The position numbers and the translations under genes are program-made. Under the pieces are notes generated by a model. It was not told the DNA's origin. It did no database searches and saw nothing but the letters and a program-made list of their open reading frames with translations. A stretch of DNA of 64,000 bases from Casuarina equisetifolia (lineage: Eukaryota; Streptophyta; Magnoliopsida; Fagales; Casuarinaceae). How positions within the stretch are numbered: the first letter of the stretch is position 1; every line of letters starts with the position of its first letter. The DNA is taken from positions 2,840,501 to 2,904,500 of the forward strand of contig CM052360.1 in assembly GCA_028551475.1 (NCBI GenBank). Direction: 5' to 3'. Below, piece by piece: positions 1-10,798 of the stretch.

Positions 1-561
1 TTGCTTAATTCAATCCCCGTAATTATGACCAAAGCATCTCCATTACTTCCAGTTTCGCCTTGGAAGAACCAAAAGCTCTTCCCAAGAGTACAACCTTCCG
101 CAGCGGGTTTGTACTTGTATTTGTCCAAAGTTGCCCCCCGTCTGGCACGTAATTTGCCGTGACTGCCACTCCATGGCTGTGCCCCACTTGTTCTTGACTC
201 TTCCTTTGGTCCCCATTGAAAATAAATTGGTAGCAGAGATCTTAATTGCAAGTACACTGTGCATGCCAGGCCCAAATCTGTCCTTTCAATCTTCGGTAAC
301 GGGCACGCCTTGATGCCTTCCCCTCCCACTCCGCTGAATTTATGGCCTGGTGGACCCCCTGAGGCAATGATGACTCTTCCAATATTCCATGCGAGCTATG
401 ACTTCTATTAGGGGATTCATTAAGTTCTAAGATAAGATGATTAAGTTAATAAATTAGCAGTGATGAATAAGGATTTCTGATGGAAACACAAGCCGGGGTG
501 AATTCACGTAGTGGAGCTATGTTAATGTAACGTGCGAATAATAACTCATTTTCTGATGCAG
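1..561 (+). other. Upstream intron sequence of the FORKED-like gene (partial)
   Basis: No reading frame here resembles the N-terminal part expected for the family, and the first recognisable exon is preceded by a good acceptor (pyrimidine-rich stretch ending TGCAG at 557-561). I therefore read this stretch as intron, with the first exon outside the window. A short open frame at 131-313 has no recognisable content. Confidence 0.5.
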
Positions 562-2134
562 TTTGGCCGTTCAAACAACACCCAGAACGCGCAGTTTCGC
601 ACCGCCACCACTCCCGGCGGAGGCTTTGGTGGAGTCGCTGCACCAGCAGGCGGAGGTAAGACCGTGGGGAGGTGGCTGAAGGACCGGAGGGAGAAGAAGA
701 AAGAGGAGACAAGGGCCCACAACGCCCAGCTCCATGCTGCTGTGTCGGTGGCCGGGGTGGCTTCCGCCGTGGCTGCGATTGCTGCCGCTACAGCCGCGTC
801 TTCTGGGTCCGGCAAGGACGAGCATATGGCGAAGACCGACATGGCCGTAGCCTCGGCCGCGACTTTGGTCGCAGCGCAATGTGTGGAGGCGGCTGAGGCG
901 ATGGGTGCTGAGCGGGAGCACCTCGCCGCGGTAGTGAGCTCCGCCGTGAATGTCAGGTCAGCCGGCGACATTATGACCTTAACCGCCGCGGCGGCGACAG
1001 GTAATTCTACGTAAATTGTCAATTACCTCCCCTACAGGGATAATTGTGGTGGACGAAATTTTAACTCCTATTGACGAAATTCTCCCTCAGCTCTACGTGG
1101 GGCGGCCACGCTGAAGGCAAGGGCATTGAAGGAAGTGTGGAATATAGCGGCGGTAATACCGGTGGAGAAGGGATTGGTGGCAGGCGTTAGCGGCGACGGT
1201 AGTAACGGTAATTCCAACAGCAGTTACAGCGGTGAGCTTGTTCCTGATGAGAATTTCTTTGGCATCTGCAGTAGGGAACTGCTTTCTAGAGGCTACGAGC
1301 TGCTCAAGCGCACCCGCAAAGGTCATTTCTTAAGACTTTCCATATATGGCGGATCAAATTGAAGCATGTTTTTTTCTCTGTTTATGATTTGATCTGCTTT
1401 GCTACTGCTTTTAAAACGTATATCTGTTAGTGATTCTGTTATTGTTGATCTGATAAATGCAGGTGATCTTCATTGGAAGATTGTGTCTGTTTACATCAAC
1501 AGGATGAACCAGGTAAGTAATCAGTTCAAATTATTTTGGCATCGATTGGACTTTTGGTTATGAGTGTGAACATGATGTGGGTGGGTAAAGGCTGGGGCTG
1601 AAAGTTATCAAAAACAAAGCATGATGGAATAAACGAGTCTCTTTCTTGGTCTAGCTTCTTTGGAATCTTTTCTAAGTCTTTGAAACTTCCTTTTGCGCAG
1701 GTTATGTTGAAGATGAAGAGCAGGCATGTTGCTGGGACCATCACAAAAAAGAAAAAGAGTAAGTTATAATAATGCCTTTGTCTTTCTCTAATAATTTGGA
1801 CAGGATTGGAGGTGGGTCTTCTTCCATTTTGGGATTTGTGAAAGCAGTTAAGCACTAAAGGGAGAAAAAGATCAAAAGGATTCATCTTTAATTCGATCTC
1901 TTTTGAATTTTTACAGATATGGTGTTGGAGGTGATTAAAGATATGCCAGCATGGCCAGGCCGCCACTTGCTGGAGGGTGGTGAGTACCGCCGATACTTTG
2001 GGCTAAAGACAGTGCTGCGTGGAGTGGTGGAGTTCGAGTGCAAGAACCAGAGGGAATATGATGTCTGGACTCAAGGTGTCTCCAGGCTCCTCTCCGTTGC
2101 TGCTGAAAGGAACAATAACAGGCACAGGTTCTGA
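562..2134 (+). CDS. FORKED-like / VAN3-binding protein (DUF828 plus PH-like domain), 5' partial
   Basis: Five exons are visible: 562-1000, 1091-1321, 1463-1512, 1701-1758 and 1917-2134 (stop). All join in frame. The first carries [14 protein letters not shown] followed by an alanine-rich helix ([20 protein letters not shown]), the signature of the DUF828 auxin-canalisation/VAN3-binding domain. The last three exons encode a split plant pleckstrin-like domain ([16 protein letters not shown], then RRYFGLKT and a C-terminal [10 protein letters not shown] helix). In Arabidopsis these proteins sit on trans-Golgi and plasma-membrane compartments, bind the ARF-GAP VAN3/SCARFACE and help recycle PIN proteins for vein patterning. 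The N-terminal exon lies upstream of the window. The GC-rich first visible exon makes long antisense shadow frames. The family assignment is secure; the member (FKD1 or an FL gene) is inferred from the neighbouring LIFEGUARD and EPFL genes. Confidence 0.9.
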
Positions 2135-3595
2135 AATCTGCTGTTCTCTGCACCAGTGGGGAGATTTTGGCCAATGGCCGTCGAACCTTAGTAGCTATGT
2201 TGAGTCTGGAGCGGCTGGTTTTTTGGGTTTCTATTGTAAAAAGGAGAAATTAAGGTGGCTTTAGTGGTGGGGATATGTAGTATGGAGCTTTTCTTTTTGT
2301 TTCTGAATGGAAAAAGTAAAGTGATTTAGATCAAAGTAACAACAACAACATGTGATCCAAGTCTCTGTTGCTTCATTGTTCATAAAAGAAAAGGAGTATC
2401 TTGGACTGGGACAGTCAAAAAGAGAAGGAACGGATCCCATTTCTCAGTAAAGCAAACTATAGAAGATAAGGACATGCCCCGCGATTCTGAGTGAGGATCT
2501 GGGTTGTTCCTTGATTTTTTTTTTGGCACCTAGTTTAAGACTTTGGGGTTTCTGCTGTGCTGGAACTATGATTGCCTTGTTCTGTAATCTTCCACTTTAT
2601 GTAGTTATTCGGATTGGATTTATGTGATTCAAGGTTTGTGACAATATTCTACTCGCAAAAAGCTGAGTGTCACCCATGTTGTCGGAGAATGTGCTGAAAT
2701 AAAGTAAGTAGATGTTAAAAAGATTGTTCCCAGCAGTTTTTCCACACCTTCCAAGAATAGTTGTCCAAAGCAGAGAACACACGGGTCTAAATGCTTCTTC
2801 CATGTTACAATACTAAACTACACTCACAAGAATGAGAGGATGCTACATAGAGTGTGCAAATTGATATGCAGATGATGGTATTGTGTCTAGTTAACATGCT
2901 GGCATATCGTCTCTGACTTGACTTAGGTCTTGGTTCCACATCCTTAGGTCTTGATTTAACATCTCATGACTTGGGTCCTTGCTCGACATTCTTATCCTAA
3001 ATCCCATTTTTACCAAGTAAGAGGGGGAGAACAAAAAGAAAAGAAAAGAAAAAAGGGACTGTGGGTAGGGCCACTGTCAAGGTGCTTTCTGGGTCCTCAG
3101 TCAAGGTGTGACGCGAGTGGGGCTTCGAGGCTGCCTTTCTGTTAATGGAGTCTAGGCCTCTAGAACCTCATCGTGCAAGTGGGGAAGCCATAGACATTGC
3201 AGCAAACCCAAAACTTCTTAAAGGCATTTATTCTTTACACGATGAAGATTAGAAGTGGAGGGAAATCTGGACTCAGAATTGGTCATGATGCTACCCGTCA
3301 ACATAAAAACAAAGGAAAGACTGCTGGTGGCTGCTGTCTCTGTTATTGGACTAGGAAACGATGTAATTATAATTTATTGAAAAAATTAATTTTCTCCAAA
3401 AGTTAACTAAAAAACGGAGAAATCATGAGTAAGATTTAAAGAAGCAAGGCAAGAATCAGATATTGACAGAACATAAGGCAATCCTCTTCAATGGGGGAAA
3501 AAGTACATTGATTTGAATCCTACTATACTCATTTCAATGCGTAGAAACGGTTGGATTACACAAAGACACAAGACTTAAGAGGAGAAAATGAACTA
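2135..3595. other. Intergenic, between convergent genes
   Basis: This holds the 3' flank of the FORKED-like gene and the 3' flank of the LIFEGUARD gene, which face each other. It is AT-rich with short homopurine stretches. I see no exon, RNA gene or mobile element in it. Confidence 0.6.
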
Positions 3596-5130
3596 TTACA
3601 GCAGATTGAGAATGCTTAAAAAGCTGATGAAGCCAAGAAAGACACTAATAACATCTGCATAAAGGAAAGTGGCGACCAGGATATATTCTTCATATCTGTA
3701 GTGCTTAATCAGGTTGTTGGCATCATACACCATGTACTCGCAGGATAGAACTATTGCCAAGCAACCATATACTGCCATGGATATTTTCTCCTGAAGGAAG
3801 AAGATCTGTGGATGGAAAAACTGGCTGTAAGTCCAAATGTAGGCAAGGGAAAAAGAGATCAACCAAAAGTTGGAAACTCCCATATACCTGGATGGCGCCG
3901 AAAAGTATAAGCATCGCGAGGAAAATATTCACAAAAGGTCCTGCAAAACGGTAGTCATAACCCAGCTTCACTCCCCAATATACCACTAGAATTAGGCTGC
4001 AAACTGCGGCAATCGTGTGAGCAGCAGCCGTAGCAATGATCCAACCTGTTAGCAAAAAATAGAATGAAAACAAGTGAGGAAGATATACGCAAACAATTCC
4101 TAGATTTGGACCGAGAGAAAAAAAAAAAAAAAAGAATCAAGAAAAAGAAAGAGAAGAGACCTCCGGTGCAATAGCAAGCCGTTCCCAAGGCCAATGCCAT
4201 GTTCATTGCGAACAGCGTGAGGAGGAACATGCTCAGTAGGGGACTCTTGCGGTAACGGTACAAGAAGCCACCAACTATACACAATAAAAAATCTGTGCAG
4301 AAAAGCTTCAAGATTGCGCCAAAAATAGGATGATGGAGGTGGGAATGGTGGGAAGACAAACAGAAAGTTTACTTACTCTGGAGAAGAAGGGTGTAGAGGG
4401 GGAAGTGCTCGTCTGAGACGCAGGGGCCCGAACCGGAAATGCGGAGTAGGTAGGATGTGATGCCTGCGATGACGAGTGTGACAAATACTTGCATGCACAA
4501 GAGAGTGAAGACTTTGCCTATGAATAGCAACCGGTGATCAGCTCTCTCAACCATCGAGGGATGGACTTCGTCGCCTCCGACTTCGCTAATCTCGTCCATG
4601 TTTGTGATAAAAAAGATAGGTTTTCGACGATCACAAAAAGGGATTTTTGCAGATGTGAGAGGATTTGTTTGGAGGGAAGAGAGCGTGGGAATGGGAGGGA
4701 AGATATTGGTGCAGATATAGGGTTTGCTTGAATCTTGATTTAGGGTTTTAGGGGCAGTTACTGCCTTGGTCTTTAGTTACACAATTGCAGGTGGTTAGAG
4801 AGTGATTAAAACAAGCTGTACATTTTCTTGTTGAACATCAGTTATCCATCAGAAGACAACCCAACAGCCACTTAGAACTTTCGTAATCCCTTCCATTTAC
4901 ATGTTTATGAAATATTCAAAATAAATTCTTCGTTTGGTTTTGAAATATGGCAGTGATTACCCTCTCCTCTCAAATCGTCTTTGATGTTAAAACCCCTAAC
5001 CTGGTAGAGTCCTTGTTGAGGTTCCATGTAAATGGGTTCCTAAGGTCGACTTTCCACCTCTAAAACCCGAGTAACAATTGCAGAGGCCAGCGAGATTACA
5101 GCTACCAACCATTTTTAGAAGGCATTTTTC
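3540..5130. repeat. Tandem duplication unit A (LIFEGUARD gene plus promoter)
   Basis: This unit aligns along its length with 5480-7180. Coding exons, the 3' flank (GATATATTCTTCAT motif), the upstream GGTGGTTAGAGAGTGAT stretch, the AGACAACC stretch and the AAATCGTCTTTG stretch occur in the same order in both. The duplication therefore included about 500 bp of upstream DNA. Confidence 0.85.
3596..4599 (-). CDS. LFG: LIFEGUARD protein (BAX inhibitor-1 family, TMBIM), intact copy
   Basis: Four exons on the minus strand: 4599-4377, 4274-4161, 4045-3888 and 3805-3596, joining in frame to 234 residues, the usual LIFEGUARD length. The N terminus is acidic (MDEISEVGGDEVHPSM), followed by alternating hydrophobic segments (TLLCMQVFVTLVIAGITSYLL, one per exon or more) that make up a seven-helix membrane protein. 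The C-terminal exon has the typical YEEYILVATFLYADV stretch with conserved acidic residues. Plant LFG proteins sit in ER, vacuolar or plasma membranes, suppress BAX-type cell death and tune calcium leakage; AtLFG1/2 act in powdery mildew susceptibility. The ATG at 4599 follows a clear 5' flank and matches the start of the sister copy. It is the only LFG copy here that I read as functional. Confidence 0.9.
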
Positions 5131-5479
5131 TTTAGGTGCAGAGGGAGATCGAGTTAAAAATAAAGAAGAAAAGCAAAGGATTTGGCAGTGGCTACAGCGT
5201 AAAAATAGTTCAGGATTAATGAGTGACTAATGAAATATAATTTTGTATAGCTCGGGACATTTATCTGAGCAACTAGACTTTTATATTCAATCGGATTTCC
5301 TTGCATGTAAGGAAAAAATTTTCTATTATGTGATCCACGAATTCTATTTCAGAAGTTATATTAAGGAAAGAAAGGCCCTGCAAAATGATGAGCACACCAT
5401 CGAGAAGCGAAGCGAGAATGAGATGATATATAGAATACAACGCAATCCTCTTCAATGCGGGAAAAAAGTACTTTGATTG

Positions 5480-7180
5480 AGTTCTACTATACTTCTTTTC
5501 CTTGCGTACAAAGGGTTTGAGTACAGGAAGACACGAGACTCAAGAGGAGAAAACGAAGTATTCTAGCTGATGAAAATGCTTTAAAAACTGAGGAAGCCAA
5601 TGACACTAATAACATCTGCATAAAGGAAAGTGGCAACCAGGATATATTCTTCATGTCTGAAGTACTTAAACACGTTGTTGGTGTCGAACACAATGCAGTC
5701 AGTGGATGGAGCTGTTGCCAAGCGACTATATACTGGGATGAGTATTTTCCCCCGAAGGAAGAAGATCTGTTCATGGAAAAACTGGCCGTAAGTTCAAATG
5801 TTAGCAAGGGAAAAGAGATCAAACAAAACAAGTTTGGAACACCCATGTACCTGGATGAAGTTGAAGGGTACAAGCATCGAGAGGAAAATACTCACAAAAG
5901 GTCCTACAAAACGGAATTCAGGCCATAATCGATCCCCAGAATACGATGAGGATTACGCTACAAGCTGCAGAAAGCGCGAGATTGGCAGCCCCAAGAATTA
6001 TCAACCCTGTCAGCAAAAGCAAAACGAAAAAATAGTTTAAGATGGACAAACAAAAAATAGTTTGATAGAAACTGTTTTCTATCAAATTCCTGGGCAAAAC
6101 TTTGGTTCTTGATATTTCATATCTAGAGCAAGTGAGGAGTATATATGCAACCAATTCCGAAGTTTGGACCGAGAAAAAGAAAAAAAAAAAAAAAAAAAAA
6201 GAGAGAGAGAGAGAGAAGAAACCTTCTGCACGACAGTAAGCAATTCCCACGGCCAATGCGATGTTCACTGTGAACAGTGTTTGGAGGAAAAAGTTCATTG
6301 TGGCACTCTTGCGGCGACGGAACATGAAGCCGAAAACTACACTCATTAAACAATCTGCGAAGAAAAGTTTCAAGATTGCGCCAAGAATGGGATGATGGAG
6401 ATGTGAAAGGTGGGAAAACAGAAGAGAAAGTTTACGTACTCAGGAAAGGAAGGTAGTAGATGGCAAAGTACTTGTCTGCGACGGCAGGGTCCAAAACGTA
6501 AACGTGGCGCAGGTAGACCGTGAAGCCAGCGACGACGACTGTAAGAAGCACTTGCATGCACAAAAGAGTGGAGAAGTTGCCCACGAATAGCAACCAGTGC
6601 TCAGGTCTCTCATCCATCGAGGGATGGACTTCGTCGTCACCGATTTCATCGAGATCGTCCATGTCAAGGGATTTTTGGAGATGTGAATGAAGTTGCGATT
6701 GGCTCTGCGTTTTGTGTTGGGGTGAAGAGAAAGAGTGGGAATGGGAGAGAAAACGTTGGTACAGATATAGCGTTTGCCTGAATCTTGCTTTGGGTTTTTA
6801 GGGGCAGTAAGTACAGGTGGTTAGAGAGTGATCACAAGAATATGAATAGACCCTCAAAACAAGCTGCAGATTTTCTTGTTAAGTATGGTTGTTTATTGAA
6901 AGACAACCAACGGTTAGTTAGAACAAAGACGCTGTTAATTGGATTTACGTAGTTTATGGAATTCTGGCTGCAAGTTTTCTCTGCCGATTCAAACAACTTA
7001 TCCATATGGTCTTGAAATATAGAAGTGATTACTCTTCCCTCTTAAATCGTCTTTGTTGTCCTAACCACTAGCCTGTTGATCCCTTATTGAGATTCCATGT
7101 AAAATAAGCTTTTTCAAGGTCTACTTTGGTAGTGGAATTTAGGCCACATCTAAAACCCCAGTTTTAGAAGACATTTCATG
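5480..7180. repeat. Tandem duplication unit B (degenerate LIFEGUARD copy plus promoter)
   Basis: This is the second copy of the 3540-5130 unit and is clearly diverged. Intron 2 near the exon 2 donor has grown a poly-A plus (GA)n tract at about 6180-6215. Confidence 0.85.
5581..6662 (-). pseudogene. LIFEGUARD tandem copy with frameshift in exon 3
   Basis: The exon structure is that of the intact neighbour: 6662-6440 (223 nt, same), 6336-6223 (114 nt, same), 6006-5851 (156 nt against 158) and 5766-5581 (186 nt against 210). The two-base loss in exon 3 falls just after the conserved WG, and the frame stops at 5920-5918. The protein would end after about 138 residues and lose the last helices. 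Downstream of the lesion the other frame is still readable (GPFVSIF, then EEYILVATFLYADV), so decay is fairly recent. The start, MDDLDEIGDDEVHPSM, and all splice sites are kept, so it may still be transcribed. A truncated but useful product cannot be excluded; a sequencing error is the other alternative. Confidence 0.75.
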
Positions 7181-7511
7181 GTTGATTTCCTATATTTTAT
7201 TTAATTGATGTAAACTTGTTCATTCTCCTCTCTTAGATTTTCCAATACTTATGCTTTGTTATTCTCTTGTTTTGTTTTATATCTGATAGCATAGTTTATT
7301 TTCAATCATTCATGTGCTTATTTGCTCACCAATTCTTAGCATTTCTAGTTTCTTATTTATGTGTATCTAACATAAATTTAACTTCACATCTGACATTATT
7401 ATAAGCCACATTTAGTTTGCATTTCATGTGGCAATTTGTCACCTTTTTCTTTGTAGCTATCTTGAATGTACATTGCAAAAAGAAACCACACTCCACCACA
7501 TATGTCAATTA

Positions 7512-7685
7512 ATATATCTTTATTTCTTCTAGATGCATATGGCAACATAGTCGGTGAGGGTGGTCGGAGAGGTGGACTGGTAACTGGCGAATTAAGAAGG
7601 TAGCAATGGTGAGAACCATTTGGAGCCACAAGATAACAAAGACCTTGCTGATGTTATACTGGTGGTTTTCTGGTCTCTTAGGCAT
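7512..7685 (-). pseudogene. Relic of a third LIFEGUARD copy: exon 1 only
   Basis: Read on the minus strand from an ATG at 7685, the frame contains ISKVFVILWLQMVLTIATF, which matches the first membrane helix of the two neighbours (GKVFTLLCMQVFVTLV). The flank at about 7735-7860 (GATGTGAAGGAAGA, then TAGGGTTTTCTTGAATCCTA and TTAGGGTTTT) also matches the region upstream of the other two start codons. No later exon is recognisable downstream. Only promoter, 5' UTR and most of exon 1 survive. Confidence 0.6.
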
Positions 7686-7859
7686 TATGGTTTAACTTGG
7701 TCATTGTTGCTTCTGTAATCACAACGTGAGGTTCTGGAGATGTGAAGGAAGATGAGCTCTCAATTTTGTTTGAAGGAAGAGGAAGCACAGAAATGGGGGG
7801 AAAAATATAGGAGTCAATGTAGGGTTTTCTTGAATCCTATCAATTAGGGTTTTGTTTGA

Positions 7860-8702
7860 ATGGAAGAAACAAGCAAAAGCTTAAATGCTCATCTAAAAGT
7901 TAATTTAAAAAAAAATTTATTTTTTGGATGGGGGCATTTTATTTGAAAGTTCTCGATGCTCAAGGTTTCTTGACTAACTCAAAAATTGAATAATTTTTTT
8001 TTATTTAAGTTTCATTTCTCTTTCAATATAAGACTTTTGTCTTACATACATTTTTTTAAATATTGAGTATTATTGAACTCAAAATTGCACAAAGTAAAGC
8101 AAATTTAACTTGGGCTTTGCCACTATGTCAAAAAGGTAAAAGATTTAATTTAAAAGTTAATTTAATAGTTTCAGAATTATTTTTTATTTAAGCTTCAACC
8201 CAAGAAATTCTTTTTTTCTCAATGTGAGACATTGATATTATATCAAAAATGCCCAAAGACCCAGTCCAAAAACAAATTTAAGAATTGAAGAATCATTTTT
8301 TCATTTAAGTTTTACTTTAGTTCTTTTTTTTCTTTTTGAAACTCTTATACAATGATCACCCAATTAGTTTAATTCGTAGGATAATTATGACAAAAATGAG
8401 TAATTGATATGTGTGTGCATAATTTTGAAATAGAACATATATTTTATTATTAAAAATTTAATTTCTTCTCCAAAACTGACTTAGATTTTTTATGTACCTA
8501 AAAGGCAAAAAGTAAAGAGAAAAGGCCAACTTATTAAGTAAACTATAAATTAAGAAATTGAATTCAAACAAGCTTGACCTAAGCCCAAACATATCATAGC
8601 AGGCATATGGCAGTGCGAAAACTGGACTGGAGAGCTTTTGGGCCATTGTCCACATACCTACACAAATATCTTACAACAGGACTTTTCTCATAAAGGTAAG
8701 CT
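7860..8702. other. AT-rich intergenic DNA
   Basis: This is upstream DNA of the chlorophyllase gene. It contains several similar motifs (TTAATTTAAAA..., CAATGTGAGAC, TTTATTTAAG) repeated loosely between 7880 and 8330, as in decayed AT-rich repeats. No coding content is seen. Confidence 0.5.
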
Positions 8703-8710
8703 TATAAATA
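8703..8710 (+). promoter_or_regulatory. TATA box of the chlorophyllase gene
   Basis: TATAAATA lies 70 bases before the ATG, a fitting distance for a short leader. It is the only good TATA element close to this start. Confidence 0.6.
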
Positions 8711-8779
8711 CCACACGAATGAACTTATCCTGCAAGACACACAAACTGACCTAGTGTCTAAGAAGCTTCATCCGCGGCC

Positions 8780-10798
8780 ATGACTACTGTTTCTGCTTCT
8801 GCCACTGCTACCAAAACAATCAGAGCTTTTGATGTTGGGAAGTACACACCGGTGCTTCAAACAGTAGAAACTAGCTCTTGTACCACAAGGTCTGAACTTC
8901 CTGTCCCACCTCCAAAGCCGCTTTTGATTGCCATGCCGTCTGAAGCTGGGGAGTTCCCACTACTAGTCTTGCTCCACGGTTATCTGTGCTGCAACTCATT
9001 TTACTCTCAGCTTATGCAGCACATCGCTTCTCATGGATTCATCGTTATCGCCCCTCAGGTTTGTCTTTCTCCTTCTCTTTACCAATTTGAAATGTAGCAC
9101 GCCTTTGCATTGATTTCAGTTTCTGTTCACACGAACATCATCGCTTGTCGACAAATACATATTCGATTGCTGGTCGAGACATTCTTGTTCCAATCCAATG
9201 GTTTTTGATCTGGGTCCTAATGGAATTGGATCTCGGACTCCGAACGGGTTCCTTCGTTGCATGTTTAAGATATAGAATCGCCCCTTAATTGACTTGGGGT
9301 GGCTCCGATCATCTGATCTGTAATGTTTCGGAATCGGAGCCACTGTGTATGACCTTTGGTTGATCCATCTTTATGACTTTCATGCTACTGTTGGCCCATA
9401 TTCTTCCAATCCTTATTCTACAAGTTTACTTTTGCTGTCTTCTTGACTGCCTTTGCGTATTCGGGATGTATATCTTCAGACAAGAAGCTTCCCCCATTTC
9501 GTTGGAACTGAAAACAGAGGCTTCAATCCATTCGAGCTACAGATGCTGGAATCAGTATGCTATTTTCGTCTTTGTTCCTTGAAATTCATACTGCGGCCTT
9601 GATCCATTCCCGTTTCTTTTTCTCTCTTGTAATATCTTCCTTTAACTGAAAACCCTGTTTGGCAATATTGCCAGTTGCTTGCCATTAACTCTCAAATCTA
9701 ATTAAACCGCAATTGCTTGCTCACTTTTTTTCCTTTGGTTTCTAAGAGGGGTCACAGAGTAAGGTCCAAAGAAAGGAGTCATGTATGATTTTGTTAACCA
9801 TTCAGAAAATTCCATCCTAAATAGAAGAAAGTACCATGGAAGAACTCATTCGGAGACATGCAATTGAAAGATACGAATCGATGACATGTCCAGGAATTCT
9901 TCAAACCATCATGCTACTTGACCAGTGCCCTCGTGACTTGCTGTCATCCCCATTGTGCTCCTTGTCCACTTCAAAGAAGGATGAGATAAATGATATGTTT
10001 GAACAGGTTGCAAAAATAGTATGACTGAACTCAGAAAAAGAAAATCAACCAAACAGTTTTAGTGGGAATTGTTATCATGTTATCAGTTTGACTAATGACA
10101 TAGTTCTTCTTTGCATTGAACAGTTATACGACGTTGCCGGACCAGATGCAACTGCTGATGTTAAGTCCACAGTTGTCATAATAAATTGGTTATCCGGAGA
10201 ACTCCAAAACTTGCTTCCACCGCATGTTCGCGCAAATTTTCAAAAACTAGCACTCGCTGGCCATAGCCGTGGAGGCAAGGCCGCTTTTGCACTTGCTCTT
10301 GAAAAAGCAGCAACTACTCTAAAGCTCTCTGCTTTAATAGGCATTGACCCAGTCGACGGTATGGGCAAAGGGCAGCAAACCCCTCCACCGGTTCTTACAT
10401 ATGTTCCTCATTCATTTGAGCTCGACATGGCAGTAATGGTCATTGGTACAGAATTGGGTGAAATACCAAAGTGTCCTTTATTCCCTGCTCCCGCTCCCAG
10501 GGGTGTTAACCATGGGGATTTCTATAAGGAATGCCAAAAACCGGCTTGTCATTTCTTCGTGAAGGACTATGGCCACGTTGATATGCTAGATGATGATACC
10601 AAGGGGATTAGAGGGAAAGCAACGTACTTTTTGTGTAAGAATGGGAAGTCCAGGGAACCCATGAGGAGGTTTGTTGGAGGAATTGTTGTTGCATTCTTGA
10701 AATCTTATCTGCTAGATGATGACAGTGACCTAATGGCTGTAAGAGATGGGCATGCGAGTATGCCGGTGGAGCTCATAACTAATGAATTTCTAGTATGA
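8780..10798 (+). CDS. CLH: Chlorophyllase
   Basis: Two exons, 8780-9058 and 10124-10798, join in phase 0 to 317 residues, the normal size. Chlorophyllase removes the phytol tail from chlorophyll to give chlorophyllide and phytol. The alpha/beta-hydrolase core is clear: LLVLLHGY strand and oxyanion region near residue 60-67, the nucleophile elbow GHSRGGK with Ser141, an acid in GIDPVDG (Asp168) and a histidine in DYGHVDML (His244). The spacing resembles the catalytic triad known for the family. The N terminus is short and rich in Ser/Thr/Ala, so a plastid transit peptide is possible but not obvious. The 1,065-base intron holds a 62-codon open frame (9836-10024) that I take as chance. The neighbourhood suggests orthology to Arabidopsis CLH2 rather than CLH1. 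Confidence 0.93.

Noticed and set aside
546..1022. 158-codon minus-strand frame across FORKED-like exon
   Set aside because: It is antisense to a GC-rich, alanine-coding exon with clear DUF828 content; long shadow frames are expected there.
9836..10024. 62-codon frame in the chlorophyllase intron
   Set aside because: No domain, it is not needed to complete the enzyme, and the two exons join perfectly without it.
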